Below the pieces are notes generated by a model. That model was given only the letters and a program-made list of their open reading frames with translations, did no database searches and had not been told where the DNA came from. Below, one piece after another: positions 7,262 through 14,913 of a DNA stretch of 16,726 bases (the stretch's first letter is position 1; each line of letters opens with the position of its first letter). Where the stretch lies: the NCBI GenBank assembly GCA_001557035.1, contig LSKJ01000072.1, positions 1 through 16,726 on the forward strand, in the 5' to 3' direction. Position numbers and translations under genes: made by a program. The stretch comes from Rhodospirillaceae bacterium CCH5-H10. Its GTDB lineage: Bacteria > Pseudomonadota > Alphaproteobacteria > Reyranellales > Reyranellaceae.

Positions 7262-8227
7262 ATGCGCCTGATGCAGCCCGAACCCGCCGCCGCTCTTCTC
7301 GGGCTGCGCGCCATGAAGACGGTGGCATCGGCCTCGGGCGCCCCGGGAAAGGCACAACTCGCGCTGATGGACGCGGCCCGGCGGGTGATCCTCAACATCG
7401 ACGCCGACATCGACACGCTGCCGCCGATCACGCCGGCCGAACTGGCCGCAGGCTTCCCGTCGGTCGACCTCCGCCACCAGTTCGTCCAGGGAATGCTCGT
7501 GCTGGCCCTGGCGGACGGCGTGCCCTCGCGCGAAACCGTCGACAGGGTCGAAGCCTTTGCGGAGGCATTGGGCATCGCCACGCCGGAACTCGCCAACCAG
7601 CGGCGGCTCGCCGAGCATCACACGACGCTTTTCAAGCTCGACCTGCTGCGCCGCAGTCAGGTCGGCGACATCCTGAGGGATCAATTCGACCAGCACGGCG
7701 TCGTCGCCCTGGCGAAAAGCGTGCTGGGCATGCGCGGCCTGATGGAAGACACCGGACTCGCCGCGCGCTACCGCGCCTGGGAGAGGCTGCCGGACGGCAC
7801 GGTCGGCCGGTCGATGTGGGAATATTTCCAGTCCAACAAGTTCGGCATGCCGGGCGAGCGGTTCGGCTTCCCCGAGGCCGGCCTCTATCACGATTTCTGC
7901 CATGTGCTGGGCGGTTACGGGACCGATCCGGTGGGCGAACTGCAGGTCGCTTCGTTCACCGCCGGCTTCAAGCAGACCCGCCCCTTCTACCTGATCCTGT
8001 TCGCCGTGCTGATCTTCAGTGCCGGTTTCAATGCCCGGCCGACCGCCGCAGGCTACACGACGGTCGGCGTGCTGGGCGAACCGGGCGCCGCCGAGCGGAT
8101 GTTCGCCGCGATCGACCGTGGCGCCCTCGTGAACACCGATCTCTCCGACAAGTGGGACTACTGGCCCTACGTCGAAATGCCAATCGACGAAGCCCGGCGC
8201 CGCCTCAACATCGTTCACGCAGCCTGA
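7262..8227 (+). CDS. Coq4-like protein with TerB-like N-terminal region
   Basis: The 321-aa product carries H-D-F-C-H (210-214) followed by Glu226, which exactly fits the Coq4 metal motif H-D-x2-H-x11-E. Coq4 acts in ubiquinone synthesis (ring C1 decarboxylation/hydroxylation in eukaryotes) and organises the Coq complex. A hydrophobic stretch at 241-256 (F-Y-L-I-L-F-A-V-L-I-F) may contact membrane or lipid. Upstream, about 68-110 (Q-F-V-Q-G-M-L-V-L-A-L-A-D-G-V) resembles a TerB/tellurite-resistance helical domain with its L-A-x-x-D-G signature; this part is an inference. ATG at 7262 has GGGGA 6 bases upstream; ATG at 7271 is an alternative. It follows trmFO by 13 bases and precedes an acyl carrier protein gene. 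A quinone role is plausible but not shown; no other ubi genes are present. Confidence 0.75.
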   Translation: MRLMQPEPAAALLGLRAMKTVASASGAPGKAQLALMDAARRVILNIDADIDTLPPITPAELAAGFPSVDLRHQFVQGMLVLALADGVPSRETVDRVEAFAEALGIATPELANQRRLAEHHTTLFKLDLLRRSQVGDILRDQFDQHGVVALAKSVLGMRGLMEDTGLAARYRAWERLPDGTVGRSMWEYFQSNKFGMPGERFGFPEAGLYHDFCHVLGGYGTDPVGELQVASFTAGFKQTRPFYLILFAVLIFSAGFNARPTAAGYTTVGVLGEPGAAERMFAAIDRGALVNTDLSDKWDYWPYVEMPIDEARRRLNIVHAA

Positions 8228-8339
8228 ACGGCGGAAACATTCCGTAACGTCCCGCAACAGTGGGTAATCAAACGTTATTTCACAGGCGAGCGCCGGCGGA
8301 GTGAAATGGCCTCATCCCCTTCTTCCGACGGAGCGAAAC

Positions 8340-8636
8340 ATGCAGGCCGTTCAGGAACTGGTCGTCCCCGCCCAAACCGCCACCGCGCCCTCGCTGCAGT
8401 TCGACGTGATGCGCGAGATCTTCAAACTGCTGGCCCCCTACAATGTGGGCAGCAAGCCGATCACCCCGCAGACCGTCATCTCCAAGGGACTCACCGTCGA
8501 TTCGCTCACGATCATGGACGTGATCATGGAGCTCGAGGACCGGTTCGACGTTACCATTCCCATGAACGTCGCCGCGAACATCGTCACGATCGACCAGCTC
8601 GCCGAAGCCGTCGTTTCGCAGCGCGCGGGACGCTGA
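8340..8636 (+). CDS. Acyl carrier protein, 98 aa (specialised type)
   Basis: Acyl carrier proteins hold growing or donor acyl chains on a phosphopantetheine arm. The attachment site is Ser55 in V-D-S-L-T-I-M-D, followed by the helix V-I-M-E-L-E-D-R-F-D-V, and the last helix I-D-Q-L-A-E-A-V matches the family. ATG at 8340 is chosen because GGAG lies 6 bases upstream; the frame is open further upstream but without coding character. At 98 aa with a 20-residue leader, and not next to fab genes, it is probably a specialised carrier rather than the fatty-acid-synthesis AcpP. Carriers with D-S-L-T in place of D-S-L-D are known beside serine palmitoyltransferase genes in some alphaproteobacteria; no such gene is visible here, so that link is speculative. 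A TAACGT/ACGTTA inverted repeat lies upstream at 8245-8277. Confidence 0.9.
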   Translation: MQAVQELVVPAQTATAPSLQFDVMREIFKLLAPYNVGSKPITPQTVISKGLTVDSLTIMDVIMELEDRFDVTIPMNVAANIVTIDQLAEAVVSQRAGR

Positions 8637-8668
8637 CAAAACTCCCCAGCGCATGAGATAAGTTCGCG

Positions 8669-8690
8669 AGCACGTGGCGCGGCGCGTGCT
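8669..8690. repeat. 6-bp inverted repeat between the ACP and MATE genes
   Basis: AGCACG (8669-8674) and CGTGCT (8685-8690) flank a 10-base GC-rich loop, 33 bases after the ACP stop and 13 bases before the MATE start. It could be a weak terminator or a regulator site. No T-run follows. Confidence 0.25.
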
Positions 8691-8702
8691 ACGTAGCCTG
8701 CG

Positions 8703-10052
8703 ATGACACCCGCAGAACGCCGGCAGATGATGCTGGCCGGGCCGATCGTGCCCACCATCCTCACCCTCGCGACCCCGAACGTGCTGAACGTGGCCATGCA
8801 GAGCCTCGTCAGCATCACCGACGGCTATTTCATAGGCCAGCTGGGCGTGATCGACCTCGCCGCCCTCGCGCTGGTGTTCCCGACCCAGATGACGCTCGGC
8901 ATGATGTCGGCCGGCGCCATGGGCGGCGGCATCTCCTCCTCGGTGGCCCGCGCCCTGGGGTCGGGCAACAAGGCGGGGGCCGAGGCCGCTGCGGCGCATG
9001 CCCTGGCCATCGCGCTCGGCATGGCGGTGCTGTTCGGCATCGTGTTCGTGGGTTTCGGCCGCCAGATCTACGGGGCGCTGGGCGGGAGCGGCGCCGCGCT
9101 CGACCGCGCCGAGGCCTTCGCCACCATCCTCTTCACAGGCTGTGTCGCCCACTGGGTCGCCAATTCCATGGCCTCGGTCCTGCGCGGCACCGGCGACATG
9201 AAGACGCCCGGCCTCGCCCTGGTCGTGACCGCCGCCATCCAGATTCCGCTCACCGGAGCACTCACCCTGGGCTGGTTCGGCCTGCCCGCCTTCGGCATCC
9301 GCGGCCCTGCCATCGCCGCCGTGATCGCCTTCGCCCTCGCCGCGATCTGGATGCTGTCCAAGCTGATCGGCCCCAAGGCGCCCCTGCGGCTGCGCTGGCC
9401 GGTCGACGGTTTCCGCTGGCGGGCCTTCCGCGACATCCTGAAAGTCGGCCTGATCGCCTGTCTCGTGGTCATCCTGACCAACGGGACGGTGCTGGTCGTC
9501 ATCGGCCTGATCGGCCGCGAAGGAGACGCCGCCATCGCCGGCTACGGCATCGGCTCGCGCCTCGAATACATGCTGATCCCGATCAGCTTCGGCATCGGTG
9601 CAACCCTGACCGCGCTGGTCGGCACCAACATCGGCGCCAAGCAATATGCCCGCGCCCAGCGCATGGCCTGGACCGGCGCCCTCATGGCCGGCGCCGTGGC
9701 CGCCACCATCGGCGCGATCGTCGCGATCTGGCCGGACCTGTGGCTCGGCCTCTTCACCGCCAATCCGGCTGCGCTGGCCTCGGGCCGCCACTATCTCAGC
9801 ATCGTCGGTCCGGCCTACGGCTTCTTCGGCCTCGCCATGGCGCTCTACTTCGCCTCGCAGGGCACCGGCGAAATGATCTGGCCGGTCGGCGCCAACCTCA
9901 CCCGCATCACCATCGCGGGCGGCGGCAGCCTGCTCGCCCTCGACTATTTTGGCTGGGGTGTCTCGGGCCTCTATGTCTGCGTGGCACTGGGCATCGTGGC
10001 CTTCTCGGCCGTGCTCGCCTTCTCGACGACTCGCCGCGCCTGGACCGGCTAA
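8703..10052 (+). CDS. MATE family multidrug/metabolite exporter
   Basis: This 449-aa inner-membrane protein has the length and hydrophobic profile of MATE transporters, which have 12 transmembrane helices in two six-helix halves and export cationic drugs or metabolites by Na+ or H+ antiport. Family marks are the N-terminal P-x-x-L-x-x-A-x-P region near 14-25, the T-D-G-Y-F-I-G-Q-L-G segment (39-48) at helix 1, the L-R-G-x-G-D-M-K-T-P loop near 160, and the second-half repeat with G-T-N-I-G-A-K. ATG at 8703 directly precedes the first membrane segment. The substrate is unknown. cobF begins 34 bases downstream, so the two may be co-transcribed, which does not show that the exporter handles corrinoids. 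Confidence 0.93.
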   Translation: MTPAERRQMMLAGPIVPTILTLATPNVLNVAMQSLVSITDGYFIGQLGVIDLAALALVFPTQMTLGMMSAGAMGGGISSSVARALGSGNKAGAEAAAAHALAIALGMAVLFGIVFVGFGRQIYGALGGSGAALDRAEAFATILFTGCVAHWVANSMASVLRGTGDMKTPGLALVVTAAIQIPLTGALTLGWFGLPAFGIRGPAIAAVIAFALAAIWMLSKLIGPKAPLRLRWPVDGFRWRAFRDILKVGLIACLVVILTNGTVLVVIGLIGREGDAAIAGYGIGSRLEYMLIPISFGIGATLTALVGTNIGAKQYARAQRMAWTGALMAGAVAATIGAIVAIWPDLWLGLFTANPAALASGRHYLSIVGPAYGFFGLAMALYFASQGTGEMIWPVGANLTRITIAGGGSLLALDYFGWGVSGLYVCVALGIVAFSAVLAFSTTRRAWTG

Positions 10053-10086
10053 ACTCCGGCGCCAGGCGGTGCAAGCGGGGCAGAGC

Positions 10087-10848
10087 GTGAAGACGATCCT
10101 CATCATCGGTATCGGTGCCGGCGACCCGGACTACCTGACGGTCCAGGCGGTCAAGGCGCTCAATCGCACCGACGTCTTCTTCCTGCTGGACAAGGGTCCG
10201 GCCAAGACCAAGCTGCGCGCGTTGCGCGAGGAAATCTGCCGCCGCCACATCGCGCCCGACCATCCCCATCGTTTCGTCGAGGCGCCGAGCCCGCCGCGCG
10301 ATACCCAGCCCGCCGACTACCGGGCCAGCGTCGATTATTTGAACGCCGCCAAGCAGGCCGTGTTCGAGCGGATGATCGCCGACATGGCGGAGGGCGAGAC
10401 CGCCGGCATCCTCGTCTGGGGCGACCCTATGCTCTACGACAGCACGATCCGCAACATCGAGGCCATAGCCGCCGCCGGTATGCATGCGATGAAGTACGAG
10501 GTCATCCCGGGCATCACCGCGGTCCAGGCACTGGCGGCGCGGCACGGGATTCCCCTCAACCGGATTGCCGAGCCCGTGCTGCTCACGACGGGCCGCAAGC
10601 TTGCCGAGGGTTTTCCCGAGAACCTCGACAGCGTCGCCGTCCTTCTCGATGGCGAAGACACCTATCGGCGGTTCGCCGATCAGGACATGGAGATCTACTG
10701 GGGCGCCTATCTCGGCACGCCGGACGAGATCCTGGTCTCCGGCCGGCTGGCCGACGTCGCTGCGGAAATCCATCGGCGCCGGCAGGCTGCACGCGAGAAG
10801 CACGGCTGGATCATGGATACATATTTGCTGCGAAAGACCGGGGATTGA
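10087..10848 (+). CDS. cobF: Precorrin-6A synthase (deacetylating) CobF
   Basis: CobF is the S-adenosylmethionine-dependent C1 methyltransferase of the aerobic cobalamin pathway: it converts precorrin-5 to precorrin-6A with loss of the acetyl group. The 253-aa product has the tetrapyrrole methylase fold: G-I-G-A-G-D-P (8-14) at the first strand, W-G-D-P-M-L-Y-D-S (111-119) at the SAM site, and P-G-I-T-A-V-Q-A-L-A (141-150). The long insert at 40-75 with A-P-S-P-P-R-D is typical of CobF. The start is GTG at 10087, because K-T-I-L-I-I-G follows at once; the upstream frame overlaps the MATE gene. No other cob gene lies in this window, so it is separated from the rest of its pathway. Confidence 0.92.
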   Translation: MKTILIIGIGAGDPDYLTVQAVKALNRTDVFFLLDKGPAKTKLRALREEICRRHIAPDHPHRFVEAPSPPRDTQPADYRASVDYLNAAKQAVFERMIADMAEGETAGILVWGDPMLYDSTIRNIEAIAAAGMHAMKYEVIPGITAVQALAARHGIPLNRIAEPVLLTTGRKLAEGFPENLDSVAVLLDGEDTYRRFADQDMEIYWGAYLGTPDEILVSGRLADVAAEIHRRRQAAREKHGWIMDTYLLRKTGD

Positions 10849-10851
10849 CGC

Positions 10852-10897
10852 TTGTTCGACCCGGGATCGCTTGGCATCGTGCGCGCCATTCGAACAA
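10852..10897. promoter_or_regulatory. 8-bp inverted repeat before the MDR oxidoreductase gene
   Basis: TTGTTCGA (10852-10859) and TCGAACAA (10890-10897) are perfect inverted arms with a 30-base spacer. They fill the 62-base gap between the cobF stop and the oxidoreductase start, just before its GGGAG ribosome binding site (10900-10904). The spacing would suit a hairpin that ends the cobF transcript or a dimer-bound operator. No T-run follows. Confidence 0.35.
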
Positions 10898-10910
10898 TGG
10901 GAGATCTGAG

Positions 10911-12053
10911 ATGAGCGACACCAACAAGATTTCAGGACTGCAGCTTCGCTCCCTGATCTCCAAGGAAGGCCAGCTCGAACTGTCGCTCGCCAGGGTCGAC
11001 GTGCCGGAACCCGGCCCCGACCAGGTCGTGGTCAAGGTCGAGGCCACGCCGATCAATCCGTCGGACCTCGGCCTGCTCACCGGCCCGGCCGATCTCAGCA
11101 AGGCGCAGTCGAGCGGCAGCGGGGAGAACGTCAAGGTGACGGCCCCCGTGCCGGCGTCGGCCCTGCCGTTCCTGGCGACCCGGCTGGGTGAATCGCTGCC
11201 CGTCGGCAACGAGGGCGCCGGCACGGTGATCAAGGCGGGCTCGTCCGATGCGGCACAGGCACTGAAAGGCAAGCTGGTGTCGATGGTCGGCGGTTCGATG
11301 TACGCGCAGTATCGCGTCCTGAACGCCCGCGACTGCCAGCCACTGCCAGCCGGCACCACGGCGGCCGAGGGCGCGTCATGGTTCGTCAATCCGCTGACGG
11401 CGCTCGGCATGACCGAGACCATGAAGCGCGAGGGCCACAAGGCTCTGGTCCACACCGCCGCCGCCTCCAACCTCGGCCAGATGCTGGTCAAGATCTGCAA
11501 CGAGGACGGGATCGGCCTGGTGAACATCGTGCGCAGCGCCGAGCAGGCCAAGCTGCTGAAGGGCATCGGCGCCAAGCACGTGGTCGATTCGAGTTCGGCG
11601 ACGTTCCAGGACGATCTCGTGCAGGCGCTGGTCGAGACCGGGGCCACCATCGCCTTCGACGCGATCGGCGGCGGCAAGCTCGCCAGCCAGATCCTCACCT
11701 GCATGGAAATCGCCATCAACAAGACGGCGACCACCTACAATCGCTACGGTTCCTCCGTGCACAAGCAGGTCTATGTCTACGGCGGCCTCAACACCGGTCC
11801 GGTGGAGTTGTCTCGCAATTACGGCATGGCGTGGGGCGTGGGTGGCTGGCTGCTGACGCCGTTCCTGCAGAAGATCGGCCGTCCCGACCAGACGCGCCTG
11901 CGCGAGCGGGTGGTGAATTCGCTCAAGACGACCTTCGCCAGCCACTACACCAAGACGATCTCGCTGCAGGAGGCGCTCGACCTCCAGAACCTCGGCGCCT
12001 ACGCCAAGCGCGCGACCGGCGAGAAGTTCCTGATCAACCCCAACAAGGCGTAA
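10911..12053 (+). CDS. Zinc-free MDR (quinone oxidoreductase-like) dehydrogenase
   Basis: This 380-aa protein belongs to the medium-chain dehydrogenase/reductase superfamily, near NADPH:quinone reductase and enoyl reductase branches. The N-terminal GroES-like domain has P-G-P-D-Q-V-V-V-K-V (34-43) and I-N-P-S-D-L-G (48-54), followed by N-E-G-A-G-T-V (100-106). The cofactor domain has A-A-A-S-N-L-G-Q-M (183-191), the variant glycine motif of zinc-independent members, and A-F-D-A-I-G-G-G (248-255). The structural zinc cysteine cluster and the catalytic Cys/His pair of alcohol dehydrogenases are absent. It is about 40-50 residues longer than typical quinone reductases. GGGAG lies 6 bases before the ATG. 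The deacetylase gene starts 6 bases after its stop, so the pair probably forms one unit. The substrate is unknown. Confidence 0.88.
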   Translation: MSDTNKISGLQLRSLISKEGQLELSLARVDVPEPGPDQVVVKVEATPINPSDLGLLTGPADLSKAQSSGSGENVKVTAPVPASALPFLATRLGESLPVGNEGAGTVIKAGSSDAAQALKGKLVSMVGGSMYAQYRVLNARDCQPLPAGTTAAEGASWFVNPLTALGMTETMKREGHKALVHTAAASNLGQMLVKICNEDGIGLVNIVRSAEQAKLLKGIGAKHVVDSSSATFQDDLVQALVETGATIAFDAIGGGKLASQILTCMEIAINKTATTYNRYGSSVHKQVYVYGGLNTGPVELSRNYGMAWGVGGWLLTPFLQKIGRPDQTRLRERVVNSLKTTFASHYTKTISLQEALDLQNLGAYAKRATGEKFLINPNKA

Positions 12054-12059
12054 GCGGGC

Positions 12060-12956
12060 ATGGCGCGCGAAACCGGAGACAGCGTCCGCGGCCGCGCGCC
12101 GTACCTGCCGATCCACAAGCGGCCGAAACTTACCCTGCCGGGTAATGCTCGCGTCGCCGTCTGGACGATCGTCAACGTCGAGAACTGGAGTCCGGCCGGG
12201 GCGATGCCGCGCACCGTCCTGCCGCCGCCGATGGGCGTGCCGCTGCTGCCCGACGTGCCGAACTGGGCGTGGCACGAGTACGGCATGCGCGTCGGCTTCT
12301 GGCGGTTCCTGGAGACGCTGAACGCGCGCAAGCTCAAGGCGACCTTCGCCGTGAACGGGACCGCCTGCGAACTCTATCGCGAGGCCTGCCAGGCCGCGCA
12401 CGAGGCCGGCTGGGATTTCATGGGGCATGGCTGGGTGCAGAAGCCCATGCACAAGGTCGAGGACCAGAAGAGCGCCATCGCCGACACGATCCGCGCCATC
12501 AGGGAGTTCACCGGCAAGCCGCCGCGCGGCTGGGAGAGTCCCGGCCTCACCGAGACCGACGAGACACTCGACCTGCTGGCCGAAGCCGGCATCGAATACG
12601 TCGCCGACTGGGTGATGGACGAGCAGCCATTGCCGCTCAAGACCCGCGCCGGCGAGATCGTCTCGGTCCCCTACACGGTCGAGATCAACGACGTCGTCAT
12701 GAGCGCTGTCCAGCAGCAGCCCTCCGACGAAATCTTCCGTCGTGGCCGCGACCAGTTCGACCGGCTCTACCTCGACGGCAAGACGGCCCCGCGCGTGATG
12801 GCGATCTCGATCCATCCCTATCTCACGGGCGTGCCGCACCGGATCAAGTATCTCGAGATGCTCTACGACTACATTCTCGGTCACGAAGGCGTCGTGATGT
12901 GGACGGGCGCCGAGATCCTCGACTGGTACCGCACGCAGGTGCCGCGGGGGCGGTAG
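12060..12956 (+). CDS. Polysaccharide deacetylase family protein (PuuE-like branch)
   Basis: The 298-aa product has the NodB/CE4-like barrel of the branch related to PuuE (metal-independent allantoinase): V-A-V-W-T-I-V-N-V-E-N-W (32-43), W-x-E-Y-G-M-R-V-G-F-W-R (71-82), A-T-F-A-V-N-G-T (94-101), G-H-G-W (122-125), R-G-W-E-S-P-G-L-T-E (156-165) and S-I-H-P-Y-L-T-G (250-257). The Asp pair that binds zinc in true deacetylases is replaced by V-N-V-E, so a metal-dependent sugar deacetylase is unlikely; hydrolysis of a small amide or ring substrate is the better guess. There is no signal peptide, so it acts in the cytoplasm. It starts 6 bases after the MDR gene. The terminator at 13059-13082 lies downstream. 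Confidence 0.88.
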   Translation: MARETGDSVRGRAPYLPIHKRPKLTLPGNARVAVWTIVNVENWSPAGAMPRTVLPPPMGVPLLPDVPNWAWHEYGMRVGFWRFLETLNARKLKATFAVNGTACELYREACQAAHEAGWDFMGHGWVQKPMHKVEDQKSAIADTIRAIREFTGKPPRGWESPGLTETDETLDLLAEAGIEYVADWVMDEQPLPLKTRAGEIVSVPYTVEINDVVMSAVQQQPSDEIFRRGRDQFDRLYLDGKTAPRVMAISIHPYLTGVPHRIKYLEMLYDYILGHEGVVMWTGAEILDWYRTQVPRGR

Positions 12957-12962
12957 TCTGGT

Positions 12963-13048
12963 GTCGTCCTGAGCGCAGCGAAGGACCTGACTGAGCGATC
13001 GAAGGACTCCGTTGCTGGCGTGAGATCCTTCGCTGCGCTCAGGATGAC
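12963..13048. repeat. Dispersed palindromic repeat element, two arms
   Basis: The left arm (12963-12988) and right arm (13023-13048) are inverted copies agreeing at 24 of 26 positions, with cores CTGAGCGCAGCGAAGGA and TCCTTCGCTGCGCTCAG. The 34 bases between them include CTGAGCGATCGAAGGACT, a degenerate third copy of the left-arm core. The element lies between convergent genes. A single arm of the same family is at 5-30. Such elements are usually non-autonomous dispersed repeats of the REP kind; no transposase is present here. Confidence 0.8.
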
Positions 13049-13055
13049 AGACGAG

Positions 13056-13082
13056 AAAAGGCCGGCGCCCGAGCGCCGGCCT
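13056..13082 (-). terminator. Intrinsic terminator of the substrate-binding protein gene
   Basis: A 10-bp perfect stem (13059-13068 with 13073-13082, core GGCCGGCGC) closes a 4-base loop. On the leftward strand the stem is followed by TTTTCTC, and it begins 22 bases after the stop of the binding-protein gene at 13105. This is a classic Rho-independent terminator. On the rightward strand TCTGTT follows, so it may also end the deacetylase transcript, though less efficiently. Confidence 0.85.
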
Positions 13083-13104
13083 CTGTTATCCCGTCCAAGC
13101 CGAA

Positions 13105-14808
13105 TTACTTGTCGAGCCAGAAAGTGTCGAAGCGGACGACGTCGTAGATGCCGAAGTAGTCCTTCGGATTGTGGCCCTTCACGTAATTGTACCAGCCGTC
13201 GTTGATCTTCTCCCAGGACACCGGCAGAAGCGGCGGGTCCTGCTCCATGATCATCTCGGCCTGGCGGATCAGCTCCAGGCGCTTCTTGGCGTCGACCTCG
13301 CGGTCGATCTGCGGGACAAGTTCGTTGAATTTGGCGTTGTCCCACGACGAGTAGTTCTGCGGCCCGTTCTTCGAGTACCAGGCGTTGAAGTAGTCCGACG
13401 GGTCGAGCAGCGTCGAGACGATCGCACCGATGGCGAGGTCGAACTTGCCGGTGCGGACGTCGTCGAACCAGACCGATTCGACGGCCGGCCGGATGTTGCA
13501 CTGGACGTTGATGGTCTGTTGCAACATTGCCTGGATCGCCTGCGACCAGAGCTTGAAGCTCGCGACCTCGCGGACGAGATAGTCGAGGCCGGTGATCCCC
13601 TTCTCGTACCCCGCCGCCTTCATCAGCGCCTTGGCTTCCTTGACCGCCGCCGTCGAGTCGGCCTGGTAGCCGAGCCGCTTGTTGAGCTCCGGCAGCGGCG
13701 TGGCGAACTCGGAGAACGGGTAGATGAACCCGCCGACCATCATCGGGGCGATGTCCTTCACCACGTCGACCAGCACCGGCTTGTCGAGGACGAGGTGGAA
13801 GGCGCGGCGCACGCGGGGATCGTCGAGCGGCTTCTTCTTGTTGTTCATCCAGGTCGCCTGGATGACGCTCTGGTAGAAGTCGGCGCCCGACATGCCTTGC
13901 GTCGCCCTGACCTTGCGCTGCGACACGGGGTCGAGCAGGCGGGCATAGTCGATGCGGCCGGACAGCAGGCTGGAGCCCAGTTCGGGAGAGAACGGCAGGG
14001 CATGGTAGAACTCGATGCCGTCGAGATACGGCAGGCCCTTGTTCCAGTAGTTCTTGTTCTTCTCCATGACCCAGACTTCCGCCTCGACGCGGCGCTGGCT
14101 CTTGAAGGGACCGGTGCCGGGAATGTCGACGACGCGGCGCAGGTTGTAGCCGTTGTCCTCGAGCGTCTTCTTGCGGACGATGCCGTTCCAGCCCGAGGCG
14201 ATCGCCGACATGATGAAGTTGGCCGGTCGCGGCTCGGAGAGCTTGAACTGGACCGTGTACTTGTCGGGAGCCTTGATCTCCTCGACCGCCGCGAACAGCG
14301 TGCTGCGCGGGATCGAGATACCCTGCGGCGGCTTGGCAATGCGATCGAAGGTGGCCTTCACGTCTTCCGACGTGAACTCCGCACCGTCATGGAACTGCAC
14401 GTCCTTGCGCAGCATGAAGGTGTAGGTCTTGTTGTCCTTCGAGATCTCCCAGCTGTGCGCCAGGTCGGGAATGATCGTCTTGCCGCTGTCGCGCGGATCG
14501 CGCCGCACGAGGTTGTCGAACATGCAGCCCTGGCTACCCAGGCTGTTGATCGTCCCGGACTGGTGGAAGTCGAAGTGCGGCGCCCTCGACGTGATGCCGT
14601 AACGCAGCACGCCGCCCGACTTGGCATTGGGTTCGGCGGCCTTGAGCTGAAACTTCGAGCCGTCGAACTCGTTGGGCACACCCTGTGCCCAGGCATGAAA
14701 GGGCAGCCCGAACGCGCCGGCCGCTGCGGCCGCTCCCGCCATGAACTGCCGCCGATTAACGCTTGTAAGCTTGTTTACGCGGGAACGCTTCGACACATGG
14801 TCTCGCAT
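13105..14808 (-). CDS. Family 5 ABC transporter substrate-binding protein, Tat-exported
   Basis: This 567-aa periplasmic protein captures peptides or a similar solute for an Opp/Dpp-type importer. Residues 1-41 are a Tat signal: S-V-N-R-R-Q-F-M (16-23), an alanine-rich core, and a likely cut after A-W-A (39-41). The mature part has family 5 marks: G-G-V-L-R-Y-G near 70, [34 protein letters not shown], and D-P-R-V-R-R-A-F. The start ATG at 14808 has GGGAGGA 6 bases upstream; the long upstream open frame is antisense to the ATPase gene. It is divergent from the ATPase genes and ends at a strong terminator. The ligand (peptide, nickel, sugar or opine) cannot be told. Confidence 0.94.
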   Translation of the reverse strand: MRDHVSKRSRVNKLTSVNRRQFMAGAAAAAGAFGLPFHAWAQGVPNEFDGSKFQLKAAEPNAKSGGVLRYGITSRAPHFDFHQSGTINSLGSQGCMFDNLVRRDPRDSGKTIIPDLAHSWEISKDNKTYTFMLRKDVQFHDGAEFTSEDVKATFDRIAKPPQGISIPRSTLFAAVEEIKAPDKYTVQFKLSEPRPANFIMSAIASGWNGIVRKKTLEDNGYNLRRVVDIPGTGPFKSQRRVEAEVWVMEKNKNYWNKGLPYLDGIEFYHALPFSPELGSSLLSGRIDYARLLDPVSQRKVRATQGMSGADFYQSVIQATWMNNKKKPLDDPRVRRAFHLVLDKPVLVDVVKDIAPMMVGGFIYPFSEFATPLPELNKRLGYQADSTAAVKEAKALMKAAGYEKGITGLDYLVREVASFKLWSQAIQAMLQQTINVQCNIRPAVESVWFDDVRTGKFDLAIGAIVSTLLDPSDYFNAWYSKNGPQNYSSWDNAKFNELVPQIDREVDAKKRLELIRQAEMIMEQDPPLLPVSWEKINDGWYNYVKGHNPKDYFGIYDVVRFDTFWLDK

Positions 14809-14913
14809 CTCGTTCCTCCCTTTTTGGCCTTTTGCAGACCGAGCACTCTGTGCTCTGATGGTTTGCCCATCTTCTCTTGGGCCAAAGCTAACACCATAAG
14901 TTGCGGGGAGTCG
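14809..14913. promoter_or_regulatory. Divergent control region with nested inverted repeats
   Basis: These 105 bases separate the binding-protein gene from the ATPase operon. GAGCAC (14841-14846) / GTGCTC (14850-14855) is a perfect inverted repeat with a 3-base centre. Around it lie GCAGACC (14834-14840) / GGTTTGC (14860-14866, one mismatch) and TTGGCC (14824-14829) / GGCCAA (14880-14885). Its position between divergent start sites suits a shared operator for both transcripts. No sigma70 hexamers stand out. Confidence 0.5.

Noticed and set aside
5884..8257. Long leftward frames opposite trmFO and the Coq4-like gene
   Set aside because: They mirror the codon bias of the rightward genes and show no family motif.
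8280..10106. 608-aa leftward open frame over the ACP and MATE genes
   Set aside because: It is Gly/Asp/His/Glu-rich antisense translation without recognisable domains, opposite two well-supported genes.
11376..12884. 502-aa leftward frame opposite the MDR and deacetylase genes
   Set aside because: Shadow frame; both rightward genes carry family motifs and ribosome binding sites.
13171..14913. Open rightward frame that extends the OppD-type ATPase far upstream (to 922 aa)
   Set aside because: It is antisense to the substrate-binding protein gene, has the low-complexity Arg/Val/Glu/His composition of a shadow frame, and the ATPase domain starts at the ATG at 14914 with its own GGGGAG.
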